Shown in pieces: positions 44,311-57,100 of a stretch of 64,000 nt of DNA (position 1 is its first letter; each line of letters starts with the position of its first letter). Where the stretch lies: positions 124,001 to 188,000 of the forward strand of contig JACKHN010000003.1 in assembly GCA_020638975.1 (NCBI GenBank), written 5' to 3'. The stretch comes from Planctomycetaceae bacterium (GTDB lineage: Bacteria > Planctomycetota > Planctomycetia > Pirellulales > Pirellulaceae). A program made the translations under genes and the position numbers. The notes beneath the pieces are model-generated. The model searched no databases and was not told the DNA's origin. It was given only the letters and a program-made list of their open reading frames with translations.

Positions 44311-44513
44311 GAGTTTTTAAGAATGATGGGGCGGTCGAGATGCCTTGCCCAGGTCTGTTGATGTTCCGTGGTAGTCGTCGGGGCGAACGGTCTTAAGGCG
44401 AGTGCTCGATGTGGTTCGACTAGGTTAGGAGATGGTAGTTGTGTCGCGTCGTCGTTGACCTGATCGGCATGGCGACCGAACCTAAGTTGGGAAGCTTAAC
44501 CACCACGCGTTGA
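44311..44513. other. Spacer between IS66 element and sigma-factor remnant
   Basis: About 200 bases. A 79-codon minus-strand frame (44420-44659) overlaps the sigma remnant in another frame and has no motif. The expected 3' part of the sigma factor (region 4) is not found here. Confidence 0.45.
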
Positions 44514-44876
44514 TCACCGGTCGTGCTCCAAGTTCCATTGTGTTGCCAGATCGCTGTTTGGATCTTCGACTTGGGCCAGCCACTGGATTTGATCAGAACT
44601 TTCTTTGGGTCCCCCTTTCGATCCACGCTCGCGCCAATATCGCATTGACTCGAACGCAAGAATGCGACGAATCAATTCGCGAAAGGCGTCTGGTCGCCCG
44701 GAGTGATCAACCGTATCGATCTTCTCAGCGATGATCGTCATCGTCGCTTGTGTTAGGTCATCGGCGTCGTGATGCAGAGCCGAATTACTGCGCAGCCAAC
44801 CATAGATGAACAGGAGATACAGCGAGTACAACCTCCGCCAACCTTCCTGAATACCGGCCCTAGCGGCGTCAAGCAT
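44514..44876 (-). pseudogene. Truncated ECF-type RNA polymerase sigma factor
   Basis: Only sigma region 2 and the start of the linker remain (120 residues). LDAARAGIQEGWRRLYSLY, FIYGWLRSNSALHHDADDLT and QATMTIIAEKIDTVD match the N-terminal part of planctomycete ECF sigma factors. FRELIRRILAFESMRYWRER matches region 2.4. After WNLEHDR the frame ends at TGA 44514-44516, where a complete factor would go on to region 4 (promoter -35 recognition). No region 4 is found downstream. A stop codon two codons before the ATG at 44876 closes the frame upstream, so the start may also be damaged. The IS66 element 200 bases away may be linked to the loss. Confidence 0.75.
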
Positions 44877-45149
44877 GGCTTAGCTGGTATCGTTCATACT
44901 TTTTGTATCTATCGCTTGCCGAGACGCGAATTCTTGTTAATCGCGTGTGTTTGGTTTAGTTTGATGGGTCATGGATTTGAAGAATCCGTGAATTGGTGAA
45001 AGGTCCTCGCGTTTCGCGCAGTCTTGTGATGTTGCGAGTTTTTCTCCAACCAATTAGGCGAGCAGTTCCGATGCGCTGCATGGACTTGTGCTAGGATCGA
45101 CACGTCTTCAGTTACCGCAGTGACTTTCACAGCACGAGAATAAGTAAGA
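44877..45149. other. Intergenic region before the giant gene
   Basis: About 270 bases between the divergent sigma remnant and the giant surface-protein gene. No gene or clear promoter consensus is identified with confidence. The ribosome site of the giant gene is weak. Confidence 0.4.
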
Positions 45150-48100
45150 ATGCTCGATTCGCTATTTCGACGCAATGCAAATGAGGCTCGTAGGGGCTTT
45201 CTTAGGAAACGTAGTATCAAGCGGCAGTCAAAAAAGTGGCACAAGCGAGCGAGGACTCGGCTGCGCGGCGAAACACTTGAGCGTCGTGACTTGCTGGCAG
45301 GCAATCTTGCGGTGGATGTCGTCCAAGGTACGCAGGCATTCGTTCGGCTAACGCCTCCGTCGGGTCAGGAGGTTCACATTCGTGGTAATAACACGAGCGA
45401 TACGGCGCGGCTGCTTGCATTCTTCAGCAGCCCGGACGGGGCCGCGACAGTAACAACTATTAACGGGTCATTGACTGTTGTTGACGATACTGCGACCGGT
45501 GAAGGGCGAGTGATTGCGGGTACGTTCACGCTCGATGAGTTTGCTGCAGGCGATGGCGTCGCAATTGTGGCAGCCAATGCAGATGTGCAGTTTGGAGACG
45601 ATGTTGGCATCCAAATCAGTGATGCGGACGGCGCGTTTGCATTGCTTTCATCGGGATTAGCAGGTCGACTCGCCGCAGAAGATGCATCGGATACCGATGA
45701 CATTACCGTTGTCGGATTGCTAGGGCTCGAATTCGATTCACCCTTCGGTATTTCCTACGAAGTCAACACGACGGGCGCTGCGGTTAACGTCACGGTGCCA
45801 ACGGCGTCTGGCGATCAAAACATCTCGTTTGACAACAGTGTTGAACAAGTAACCGGCCCGGCCGAGTTCCACGTCGACGGCACCGCTGGATCGATTGTCG
45901 CTGCCGAAGGTGTTTTTACGATCACCGAAGACGTGAGTGGAACGCTCGCGATCGCGGCTGCTGATGTTGGCGTTACACTTTCAACCGGAGATGTCCGAGT
46001 TGCATCGATGGCGAGCGCGACGGCGGCGTTCACCTTAGGTGTTGACACGGAAACATCAACACCGACGTTCGCACTCGTTCAAAACAGTTTTACGGTCAGC
46101 GGATTTCAACTGTTGCCGCGCGGCACGATCACGAATCTCGATGCGAGCAACGCGGGTGCCGGCGCGCAGGTGCTGCCGAAAGCCAACATCGGGCCGCTCT
46201 CTCTGTCGTTCGTCAACATGACACTCCCGACGCTCACGCTGGCCGGCGACGAGTTGAACGTCGGAGCCGGTGTCTTCGCCAAAGAGGGCACACTGACCTT
46301 CAAGAAGGACGGCGACACGACATCCGACGCAAGCGCCAAGCCAATTACTGTGAAAGCCTCGAAACCGGAGGGCGAATTCAAGCTACGCGGCTTCGTCGAC
46401 CCATCGTCCGAAATCATCGAGACGTTTTTGTTCCCAGGAGCGTTCTCGCTCGGAGCGGCTTCAGTCACAATCGAAGTGCCGGAAATACTCAAGGCCAACG
46501 CGACCGGTGTAACGATCGCCTACGACCCGCTTGCCGGGTTGGATCAGGAATTGTTCAGCGCGTCGTCCGTCAACGTCGAGATTCCGAAGCTCGATATCAC
46601 GGGCCAGTTTCTTCCGACTGCTAATAATAATGCAGTCACGGTGTTCGGCGACGGTTTTGCCTTTGGTCGCGGTACGGTTCAAGTTAGCAACCTGGATATC
46701 ATCGTCAGCGATCTCATCACGATCTCCGATCCCTTCGTGCGGCTGACGGACTTTGCGGTCGATGTGTTCGATGGCATCACGCTGGGCGAGTTCGCGGTGG
46801 GAGCGAACAAGATCCAGCTCAAAAATGGTAGCAGCGATGCGTGGTCTCTGACGGGAGACAACGTCACGGCGGCGGTTTCGTTTAACGATTCCTTTGGCGT
46901 CAAAGATGTCAAGTTCACAGTGAACAAGCTGGAAGGAAAGCTCGGCAGCTTTCTGTCCGTGAGTACGACCGACACGACGTTCGTGCCAACGGCCACAGGC
47001 GACGACGAATTGCTGCGGATCGCGGGCTCGCTTTCGGCATCAATCAAGGTGAGGAGCCTTGATTTGTCGGGGACAGTAAGCACGTTCGCCATCGAAGGTG
47101 ACGGCGACTTCAAGACGCTTCCCGGTTTCGGTGCTTCGTTTGGGTTAGGTGTGACACGCGCCGCCGACATCCTGTTTCCTGAATTCATCCCGCTACAGAT
47201 TGACGAGATCGGCGTAAGTTGGCCCAACTTCGCGAAAAACCCAGAGAATTTTCAACTCATCTTTTCCGGCGGCGTGTCCGGTAAGTTACCTGCCGGTATT
47301 GCGGAGCTTTCCGGTTCGATTACGGGCTTGGTGATTGAGCCACAACGACTGTTCGATGGCGAATTTCCGATCACGTCCGTGGATGATATCACCGTTTCGG
47401 CGAAGGGCGACTTTTTCGGCGTGAAGCTCGAAGGCGGGCTGTTCGGCGGGGTTGTCAAGATCGATGACGAAGGAGCGATCACGACCGGTCCGACATTTGC
47501 CGACTCGTTTTTCTACATGGGGTTATCGGGCCAGTTTGAATTCCCCAACGTGGGAACCACTGGCCTTCGCATCGCCTTTTCTGAAGTCGGGCCGCTGGGA
47601 GTCTACTTCAGCGCCGGTGTGCCGATCACGGTTGATCCAGTATTCACGGGCTTGACGCTCAATAACTTTCGTGGAGGCGTGACGTTTAACGCAATCCCGC
47701 TCATCCCACCAACGACGCCGACTGATTTGCTGTCGTCTCGATTCAAACCAACGCTCAATCTGGACTTCGACACGTGGAGCAAGCGGACTCGCCAACAAGT
47801 TGCCAACATCGTCAGCGGCGAGGGCGGCTTTCTATTCGACTTCAAGGAGGATGTCAGCGGCACGATCACCGAACTGAACAACCGCAGCATTTCCGCCGAT
47901 GGTTCGCTGCAACAAGCCTTCGCGAACAACGGCTATTCCGTCGGCACGGCGTTCAAACGACCGACCGTCAAAGTTCTCGAATTCAACAAGTTGTGGCATG
48001 TTCAGTTTGGGGCGAATGAGTATTTCATTGAGAAGAAAGGCGAGTTGAGCAGCACCAAGCTTCGTGTTAGCAGCGCGACGTTCACGCTCAATGCCGCATT

Positions 48101-51100
48101 GACCACCGAACTAGGCGAAGGAGGCGCAGCGAGCCAGACACTGGTCGATGCCTTCCGCGCTCAAGGCATTGACCTCACAACCTCTGCGATCGTCGAAGTC
48201 GTCAAGCGGGACGACACCTCGAACGCGCCGACCAAGTGGCGAGTGACTCAGAGCGGGCACGAGTATACGATCACACCCAAAAACGGCAAAGCTCCGGGTA
48301 ACGACATCGACGCGCTGCTCGCCGTCAATGGCGACACGGGCACATTCGACGACCTGATGATTCCAAGTGTTCGTATCGAAGCTGGCGCGACGATCTACAG
48401 CACGTTCATCACGCAAAGTGCCTTTCAAGCCGATGTCGATATCGCGATGACTACCGAAGGCGGCATCATCTTCAACGGCAAGTTTATCCTGGGCGAGAAG
48501 TTCTCGGCGGACACAACGATGTTTGCTGACCTGAGCCTGATCCGCCCCGACTCGATCAACCCGCCGCAGTTCACGATGGTCGCCGACTTTCCCGGTGCAT
48601 CGTCGGGTCTTCCGCGAGTCGCCCGCGTGTTGGGACAAGCGACTTGGGAATTCCTCGATATCAATGGAAACTTGGTTAATCCGATTTATCGTAACGACGA
48701 TATCGCCAGCTTCCGCTTCTCGCTCTTAGGACGAGGCGAGATCCAAGCGACCGATCTGGCGAAGGTGGTCATCGGCGGCGATGCAGCAGCCGGATCCAGC
48801 GGCGGGTTCGCACAACTGGAACTGCTCGTCGGTGCTGGCCCCAACGGATCGGATGAGATCGAGTTGGGTGTGTCCGGTTCTCTCGGTATCCAAGGCATCA
48901 TTCCAGCAGAAGACTTAGTGAGCGGCGCGGGACGGTTGATCCTGCGCGTGCCGGATGATTTTGCGCCGGATGAATTCGAATTGTTTGGCGCGTTGAAGCT
49001 GGACTTCGACACGAATAGCCCGGGGCTCTCGTGGCTCGAAGACGCAGGACTTGCGGCCGACGCAGAGATCCTGTTGGGTATCAACGCGACGCCAGACGTG
49101 CAAGAGTTGGAACTCGCGTTGCCCGGTCGCGCACTCGAAACATTCTTCCTCGAACCGCTAACGTTTGCCTTCGAGATGCAAGGCTCGTTGACCATGCAGC
49201 AGGATGTGCTTGGTTTCGGTGCGAACCTGATGATGCACGGTGTGTTTGGTGCCCACGTGCGAGTCGACACCAAAGACAATGACGACCCGTTGGATGACAG
49301 CCTCGATTTTGAGCTGTTCGTATCCGCACTGCTAGAAGCCGACGCTAACGTGCCCGGAGCAAACCTAAACTTGTTCACGATGGACGCTCTAGGTGTCTTC
49401 GTTGTGCGCAATGTAAATCCGCTGACGATTCCGAGTATGGCTGGCAAGCTGGACTTGGTCGGCACGGCAGGCATCCCGCACGTGTTTGAAATCAGTACCG
49501 GCACGCCGGCGGCGTTGCAATTCAATACGACCGGCGTCGATCAAGAGTACGAAGTTCCGGAGCGACTGCGCGATCGGTTGAACATCATGCAGGCTCGCCG
49601 CGAGCAGATCGATCCCGCCGATGTCGTGTTACCGGCGACCACTGTTCAAGGCGGAACGATCATCACGATTCCTGGCACACCGCCACCGATGATCGACGGG
49701 CAAACGTTCGTTTCCGGTCCGTATTTCTTCATCAACATCGGCGGCGATCCGCTGGATGAAAGCGATGACGCGACCGTTAGCTTCCTGAATGCCTTTGAGC
49801 TGCAAGGTGACTTCCGGCTGCTCGCCGCCGCGACTGGCGGGTTCGAGATGATCGTCAACGCTCGTGTTGGCACCGCTGTTGCCGGACTGGATGACTTGAT
49901 CCAACTGAATCAAAACGCTCAAGGACTGTTCCGCGTCAGCCAGAAAGGCATTGTCGGCGCACTGACGCTTGACGCCGATATCGATCTTGGCGGGCTAGTC
50001 CAGATCGACGGCGATGTGTTCCTGGGCATCAACACTACAGCAAGCAACGAGATCGTTACGGTCATCGACACCGGTGGCGGGCAATCGCAACGTATCCTCG
50101 GCAAGGAATCGGCGGAAGTGTTGATCACCGGCAACGCCGATATTGGAGCCTTTGAACTCGATGGCGAGTTCCGCATCCTTGCGTCGGACGGCGAATTGCA
50201 GTTTTCAATCGATGCCGGATTGGAATTCTTCGATATCGCCGAACTTCGCATTCAGCAGTCGGCTGTGATCGAGACCGGGGTCGATATTGGCCTCCAGATG
50301 AACGCGCCGCTGAACGAAGGTCAACGCTTCAGCTTCGGCCAAGCCGGCATCTTCGAAGCCTCCGGTGTGCTGCGAATGGAATTAGATACGCTGAATAACG
50401 TGGCCCGGATTCGTATCGACGATTTGGATATGGAGCTGCTTGGCGTCATCGACCTCGACGGCGACGCCGTCGTGCGTGCGTTCCGCGAGTTTGAGACCGG
50501 AGCGTCGGTTCTGCGGATGTCGGGCAATCTCGAAGCGGATTTCTTCGGTGTGGCCGATGTTCGGGCGTCTGGCTTTTACGACAGTCGCGGCTTTGTTGAC
50601 ATCGATCTGAACGGCAGCATTCGACTTGGCAGCAGCAGTTTCGGAATTCGCGGTTCAGGCAACTTCTTTATTCGTCGCGATGAATCAATTCCGCTCGATT
50701 TCGGCGGTTCGGGTGAAGTGCGCGTGAAGGCGTTTGGCGTGAGTGTTGGCGGAGCCGACTTGGAGGTCGACTACGATCCGGCCTCGGGGAAAATCGAAGT
50801 CGAATCGGAGGTTTCGGTGGGTGTCGGTCCCTTCAGCGTCAGCAAGTCCGTGGACTTTACGATCGGCTTCCTCAAGCTTGGCTCGGAACTGTTCCCGAAT
50901 CTGGCGGAGAAAGACGGCAGCGGTGGGCTGACTTTGAACGTTGGCGATCGCGGCGGACAGCGAAACGTGGAAGCGGATGCGATCAACGAAGCGTACACGA
51001 TCACCTCGCTCGGTCCCGGTTCGGAACGCGGGCAGAAGGTCCGTGTTCGAGCATTCGGGACGAAGCAAGTGTTTGACGACATCACCAGCATCACGGGCGA

Positions 51101-54100
51101 CTTTGGCGACGGCAATGACCAGTTCCGTGTGTTGGAGGGATTCGGCCAATTCACACCGATTGCTATCACCGTCGACGGCGGTGAGGGACGCGATCGCTTC
51201 TTTAACGAATCGGCACTGCCGGTGCGTTTCACCGGCGGCCCCGGCAACGATCTGTTGGCGGGTGGTTCGGGCGTTGACGAGTTGTTCGGAGGCGATGGCG
51301 ACGACGAACTGATCGGCGACGCGGGTGATGACTTGATTCGCGGTGGTGCCGGTAACGATCAGATCGTATGGGAGTTGGGGCATGGCACCGACGATGCAAT
51401 GGGGGATGCCGGGATCGATCGGCTGGTTGCCATCACCGGATTTTCGTCGGAACAAATTGAGATCGATCGAGTCGGCTCGAATGCAGTCGTCGACATCCAG
51501 AATGGTGTCTTTCACACGTTGCGGATGGATACCGAAGAGGTCGAGGTGCGATCCGGTGGCGGAGCCGATACCGTGACGTTGACGACCGCCGCAATAACGG
51601 GGCTTAACGCCGTGCGGCTGTCGCTGGGCAGTCTGGAAGGCGCAATCACACAAACGGGCGGCTCGGTCGATGTGTCGACATTCGATGACGACGCGGCGGA
51701 TCGTGTGATCGTGCAAGGCACTGACTCCGACGAGACTTTCGACATCGATACGACGAGCGGATTGGTGCGAGTCACGCGGAATGGCAGCTTCGAGTTGTTG
51801 ATCGGAGACGAAACGCGAGGCGTCGATGTCTTGCAACTCAATGCCAACGGCGGTTCCGATCGACTCACTTTAGCCGGTCCGTTCGATGGCTCTTCGGCCG
51901 GCGAACGGCTGCGGATCGAATTGTTTGGCGGAGCGGACAACGACGAGTTCTCCATGCCGATCGGCGGCGCGAGTTTCGATGGACAAGGCGGTAGCGACAC
52001 GGCTCTGTTTACCGTCGTCGATGGAAGTCTGACGGATGTCATGCTGACAAACAACTCGGCGTCAAATGCCGAGCGGCGCTCGGTCTATACAGGATTGGTC
52101 GAAGTCGCGGGGCTCGACATCAATACGTCCGCTACAGCGACGGTGCAATCGACGCATGCGGGACGTTCCATCGTCCGCCAAGAAGCCGGGACGTTGGAAG
52201 TTCGTACGACCGGCGGATCGTTGGATATCGAGTTAGATGGCGATGCCTCGCGATCGATCGATGTCACGGTGATCAGCACGACAGCCGATCTCACGGTGAC
52301 CGGTGGCACGTCGAGTGAAACGGTCGCGATCGGAACGGGACTCGTTTCACGTATAGGCGGCAGCGTGACATCGACGAACCTGGATTCCCTTAACTTCAGC
52401 ACGGCTCTTGACGGGCGCCCGCAGGATATTGTGATTGGCGAGAGCTCGCTCAGCGGCGTCGGTGCAGGCGGGCCGTTGAATCATTCGCAAGTCACGAACC
52501 TCGGTCTGACGCTGGGGCTTGGCGATGATGTCGTGGATGTCACGCTCAGCCCAGCTTCCGTGACGCTCGACACCGGCGATGGCAACGACTTAGTGAATAC
52601 GACGCTGAACAGTTCGCCCGCAGCAATTGAGTTGATCGACCCAGTTGGGACTGCGCTGACGACGTTGAACGTCGAACACCAAACCCTCAACAACGCGAAC
52701 GCGACGCAAGCGGCAAACTGGTTGTTCAACGAACATTTGCTGACGGGCGACGATGTACGAGTACTCGATATCACTCCCGACGCCAAGGTCCAAGCGACGC
52801 TCGGCGAAGCCGATGGCGACACGTTACAGATTCTTCGTGTACTTCACGACACGGAGTTCTTCTTGCGCGGCGAAGACAATACGGTCACGATCGGCGGCGA
52901 GTTGGGGCTTCTTCAGCGATCGCTAGACGACATTGATGAACCTCTTCGCTTGATGGCCGAGACGACCAGCAACACGCTCGTGTTCAACGATATCTTCGGG
53001 CCGCTAAACCTCGGTGCGCCGCGACCGCGCAGCTTCGTGGCTGGCACAGTGACCGGATTCGAGCAAAATGGCCCAATCAAGTTTGATCTCCCGTCGTTCG
53101 ACGACGTCGTCATCAACTTGGGCATTGCCAACGACGAACTGCTGGCAACGGATATCCCCAGCCTGACACAGATTAACAGTGGCGCGGGCGACGATCTGTT
53201 GCGAGTTGGTGGAACACTCGGATCGCTGGTCGTCAGCGGCGAAGACGACAACGATCAATTGCAACTGTTGGCGGGAACCGGCAGCGTGTCGTTCTTGGGT
53301 GGAGCAGGAACCGATGCCGCGACCTCCGATCGATCGGACAGTGCCGTGGATGTCTCCGGATCGTTGGTAACGGCCGGCAACGTCACTACGGTCAGCCTGG
53401 ACGGAGTCGCCGATATATCTTTCACTGCGCCGTCAGATGTGGAAGAACTGCGAGTCCAACTCGGAGCGGGCAACGATACCTTCGAGATCGACAACTCCGG
53501 TTTCGACGCCACGTTCGATCTCTTCGGCGGCCCGGGCGACGACAATATCACGATCACACAAGCCGTGGGCGCTCCCGGCTCGCATCGCGTTGATGGCGAG
53601 GGCGGAGTCGATCAAGTAACGGTCATCATCGCCGGCGATCCTGTTGCCGATCAGTTCCTCCCGGTGGCTCCGACGGTCGAAGAGTTGATCGTCGACAATC
53701 AAACGAACAGCAACGCAGTCTCTTGGATCTCGAACGGCACGGTCTTGAGTGGCAACGACCTGACCGTGATTGACACCGCCGGAGCCGATCGTGTTTCGAT
53801 CCTCGGCGGCACATCCGGTGCGGACATGCTGGAAGTGACATCCACGACCGTGACCGCTGATGTCGAGGCGACGGTCCACGAAGACAACATCGAGTTGTTT
53901 GAAGGATTGAGCGTTCTGGACTTCAACAGCCGCGAGAACGACTTCGAACTTGAAGCCCAAGTTGACGGATTGATGGGCGCGCGACTCGTGGCATCGGACA
54001 CGGACGGGCAGTTCATCGCCACAGCAGGCGATCAGCCCGGATTTGCCGTCTTTCGGCGAGACGGCCAGAACCTTGAGTTTCTCACGCGAGTCACCAGTCC

Positions 54101-57100
54101 GGAATTGTTCGATGTCCAACGCATCGCAGTCTCGCCAAACGGTCGCCATCTATTTGTGGATGCGGTCGACACAGACGATGTGGGGCGCATCTTGAACTTC
54201 CAGATCGACACGGCGACACGGCGACCGTCACTCATTCAAACGTTACCGTTCAGTGCAGGGGAACTGCTGGTCAGCCCCGACAGCCGCAACCTTGTCGACG
54301 TGGGAGCAACAAGCGTTAACAACTATTCGATCGATTCAACGACCGGAGTGTTGACCCACGAACAGTTCTTATATGACGGTGACTTCGATTTCACTGTATT
54401 CGCCCGCTCGGCGGCGTTCAGCGAAGACGGCAGCCGCTTGTTCGTCGCCCGCACGCGATTCGACGGCGATTCGATCGCTATCTTCGACCGCAATACTACC
54501 ACAGGCGAACTGACAAGAATCACCACGGCACCAGAAACCGGATCAGGCTTGTTCTTTAGTCTTAATACGCACACTGAGGTCGTCGACGATGGTCGAACGT
54601 TGATTACATGGAGCGGTACCGACGCCAGTTTACAGCCCAGCGGTCGGCTCGCATTTTATGAGCTGGCTCCGGAATTCGGTGGTGTACCAGTACGGGAACT
54701 CTATCGAACGTTCCAAGTGGATGGTGCTGCAAATCCCAACGGTTCGAACCAGCGTTCCGGTTTCAAGCAATTCGATTATGAAGACGGATTGCTGGTCACG
54801 CTGGAGGACAATGGTCAAACGCTGGTGTCACTCCAGCAGCAGGTGGATGGAGATTTCAATCGGATCGCGACCTTGGACTTGCAAGGTGGCGGTCTGCCAT
54901 TCGGCGTGGTTGAACTGTCGGCTTCCCCGGCTACCGCATCGGGACGCTGGATTGGTATGGTCAGTCGCGGAACCAACGGTTCGACTTCGTCGGTTGCTTG
55001 GGTTCGACAGAACGCGAATGGCACCTTCGGCGGATTGAACGTCGATACCGGAAGTAGCTCCGAGCGGTACGGTTCGCAAATCGCCCACATCCCCGATCCC
55101 GCCGGTCAGACCGATGGCTACTTCATCACAACTCAAGACGGTGAAATCAGCTATAGCGGCACAACGTTCGACATCGTGCAGTCCGCGGCTGTTGACCTCT
55201 CGTCCGCGACAGTCATCGCACCGATTGCCTCAAGTCTTCACATCGTCGGTGCTAATTTTGAAGTACGTGACATCGCAGTAAATCCGCAGTCTGACAACAT
55301 CGATTGGAACGGCAATCAAAACAAAGCGAGCGTTTGGTCATTGGAGTCCGAGGGAAATACAAACCGGCTGCGCGCCGACACCTTCATTCGGAACGACATG
55401 AACGACACGACCTCGCTGACGATGACTCGGACTGGGACCAAGGACATCACCGGTCCGACACAAGTGCGTGAACTCAAGTTTACTCCAGACGGACTGTCGA
55501 CATTTATCACTAGTGATTTCGAACAGCCAGGCACGAACGTGCCCGATGGCATGGTGCGAGCACGGATTGACGCATTGACGGAAGCCGAAGTCGGCAACGT
55601 GGGCACCACGGCTCATACGACGTTCAGCCCCTTAAACAACTTTCAAAACTTCGGTTCTTCGATTTCGTTCGGAAACGGGCTTGCATATTTATCACGCCGC
55701 AACCGCAACGGTTTGGTCATCCGAGAATTACCCACAACCGGAGCGTTGGGCAATGGAGTTGGATTCGGATCGAATGCGTTTACGATCGGCAGCGATGCTG
55801 TAATCGCAGGCGCGGCTGATCCGAATCAGTTCTACCTTGCCAATTCCGACGATCAGTTGATCGCCTTCCGCTATTCCGACAACGGACCTGTCCAGGTTCG
55901 CCGCACATTGACAGATGGATCGGACGGCGTCGAGGGACTCGGCTCGGTCGATAGTCTCGCCCACAGCGGCGATGTCTTGTTGGTGACCTCTGTCGATGAC
56001 GACTCGGTGACGCTCTTCCGGATCGACGCGGACGGCCGTCCCTCATTCGAATCGCAGATCATCGACGATGACACGCGTAATCTGCTAGATCCAGGCGGGA
56101 TCACGATCACGCCCGAAGCCGTTTACGTCACGTCAACCGGCGAAGATGCTTTGACACTAATTCCGTTCGACGGTTCGAACCTCGGCGAGCCTTCGAGTGT
56201 GCGGCAAGGCGACACATTTACCGCCACGATAAGCGGCTTTATGGCGATGGCGGCTAGTTTGGACGGGCGCTATCTGTTCGGTGTATCCGGTGCGGAAGAT
56301 GCGTTGTTGGCATTCGACCGACAGACGGGTGAAACGAGCGGTGTACGTCAGGGTTCCGGGACTCAAGGACTGACCGGCGTGTCCGATGTCGCCGTCAGTC
56401 CTGACGGTCGGTACGTTGTTGCAACGTCCGTGTTCGACGGCGTAATTACGGCCTTCGACTTCGACGGTAACGGTGACCTGCAATTTGTGAGCCGCTACGA
56501 AGGCTCCGAATCGGTTGCGGCCAGATCAGTTCAATTCGTCTCGAATGATGAAGTGATTGTCGCTGGCGGGGATGGCCTGCGACGTTTCCGAATTCTGCGT
56601 CATGCAATCATTCCACAGGGCACGACGCCGACGGACGTTCCAGTTGCCAATCCGACTCTCATCGAATTGCTTGATGATCAACTTGTCGTCGGCAGCGAGA
56701 CGGATGGCACGGTCTCGCTCATTACGTTCACCAGCGAGTCACAACCCACCGCCATTTTTGACAACAAAGACGTGGCCGTCGATCTATCCAACGGTATCAA
56801 GACCGGCATCGAACTTGGCGACCTGGATGGCGATGGTGACCTGGATGCGTTCATCCCGGTACTGACCATTGGCAACGGCAGCCATCAGGTACTGATCAAT
56901 CAAGGGCTAGCCCAAGGCGGGATTTCTGAAACGTTTCTGCCGAGCGGCCAAGACCTTGGCCACGATACCAGTCGCGCTGCGACATTGGGTGACGTGGACG
57001 GCGATGGCGATCTAGATGTTGTGCTGGCGAACGAGGAGTTTGGCGGTAGCGATCCGGCAAACCTCGTCCTCATCAATCAGGGCGGCGTACAAGGTGGAAC

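Noticed and set aside
42783..44319. Eight-base target duplication around IS66
   Set aside because: The flanking bases were compared for both plausible end positions and do not match, so no duplication is claimed.
50685..51836. 383-codon minus-strand frame inside the giant gene
   Set aside because: Shadow of the Asp/Gly-rich coding strand (RTX region); many similar antisense frames occur along the giant ORF.
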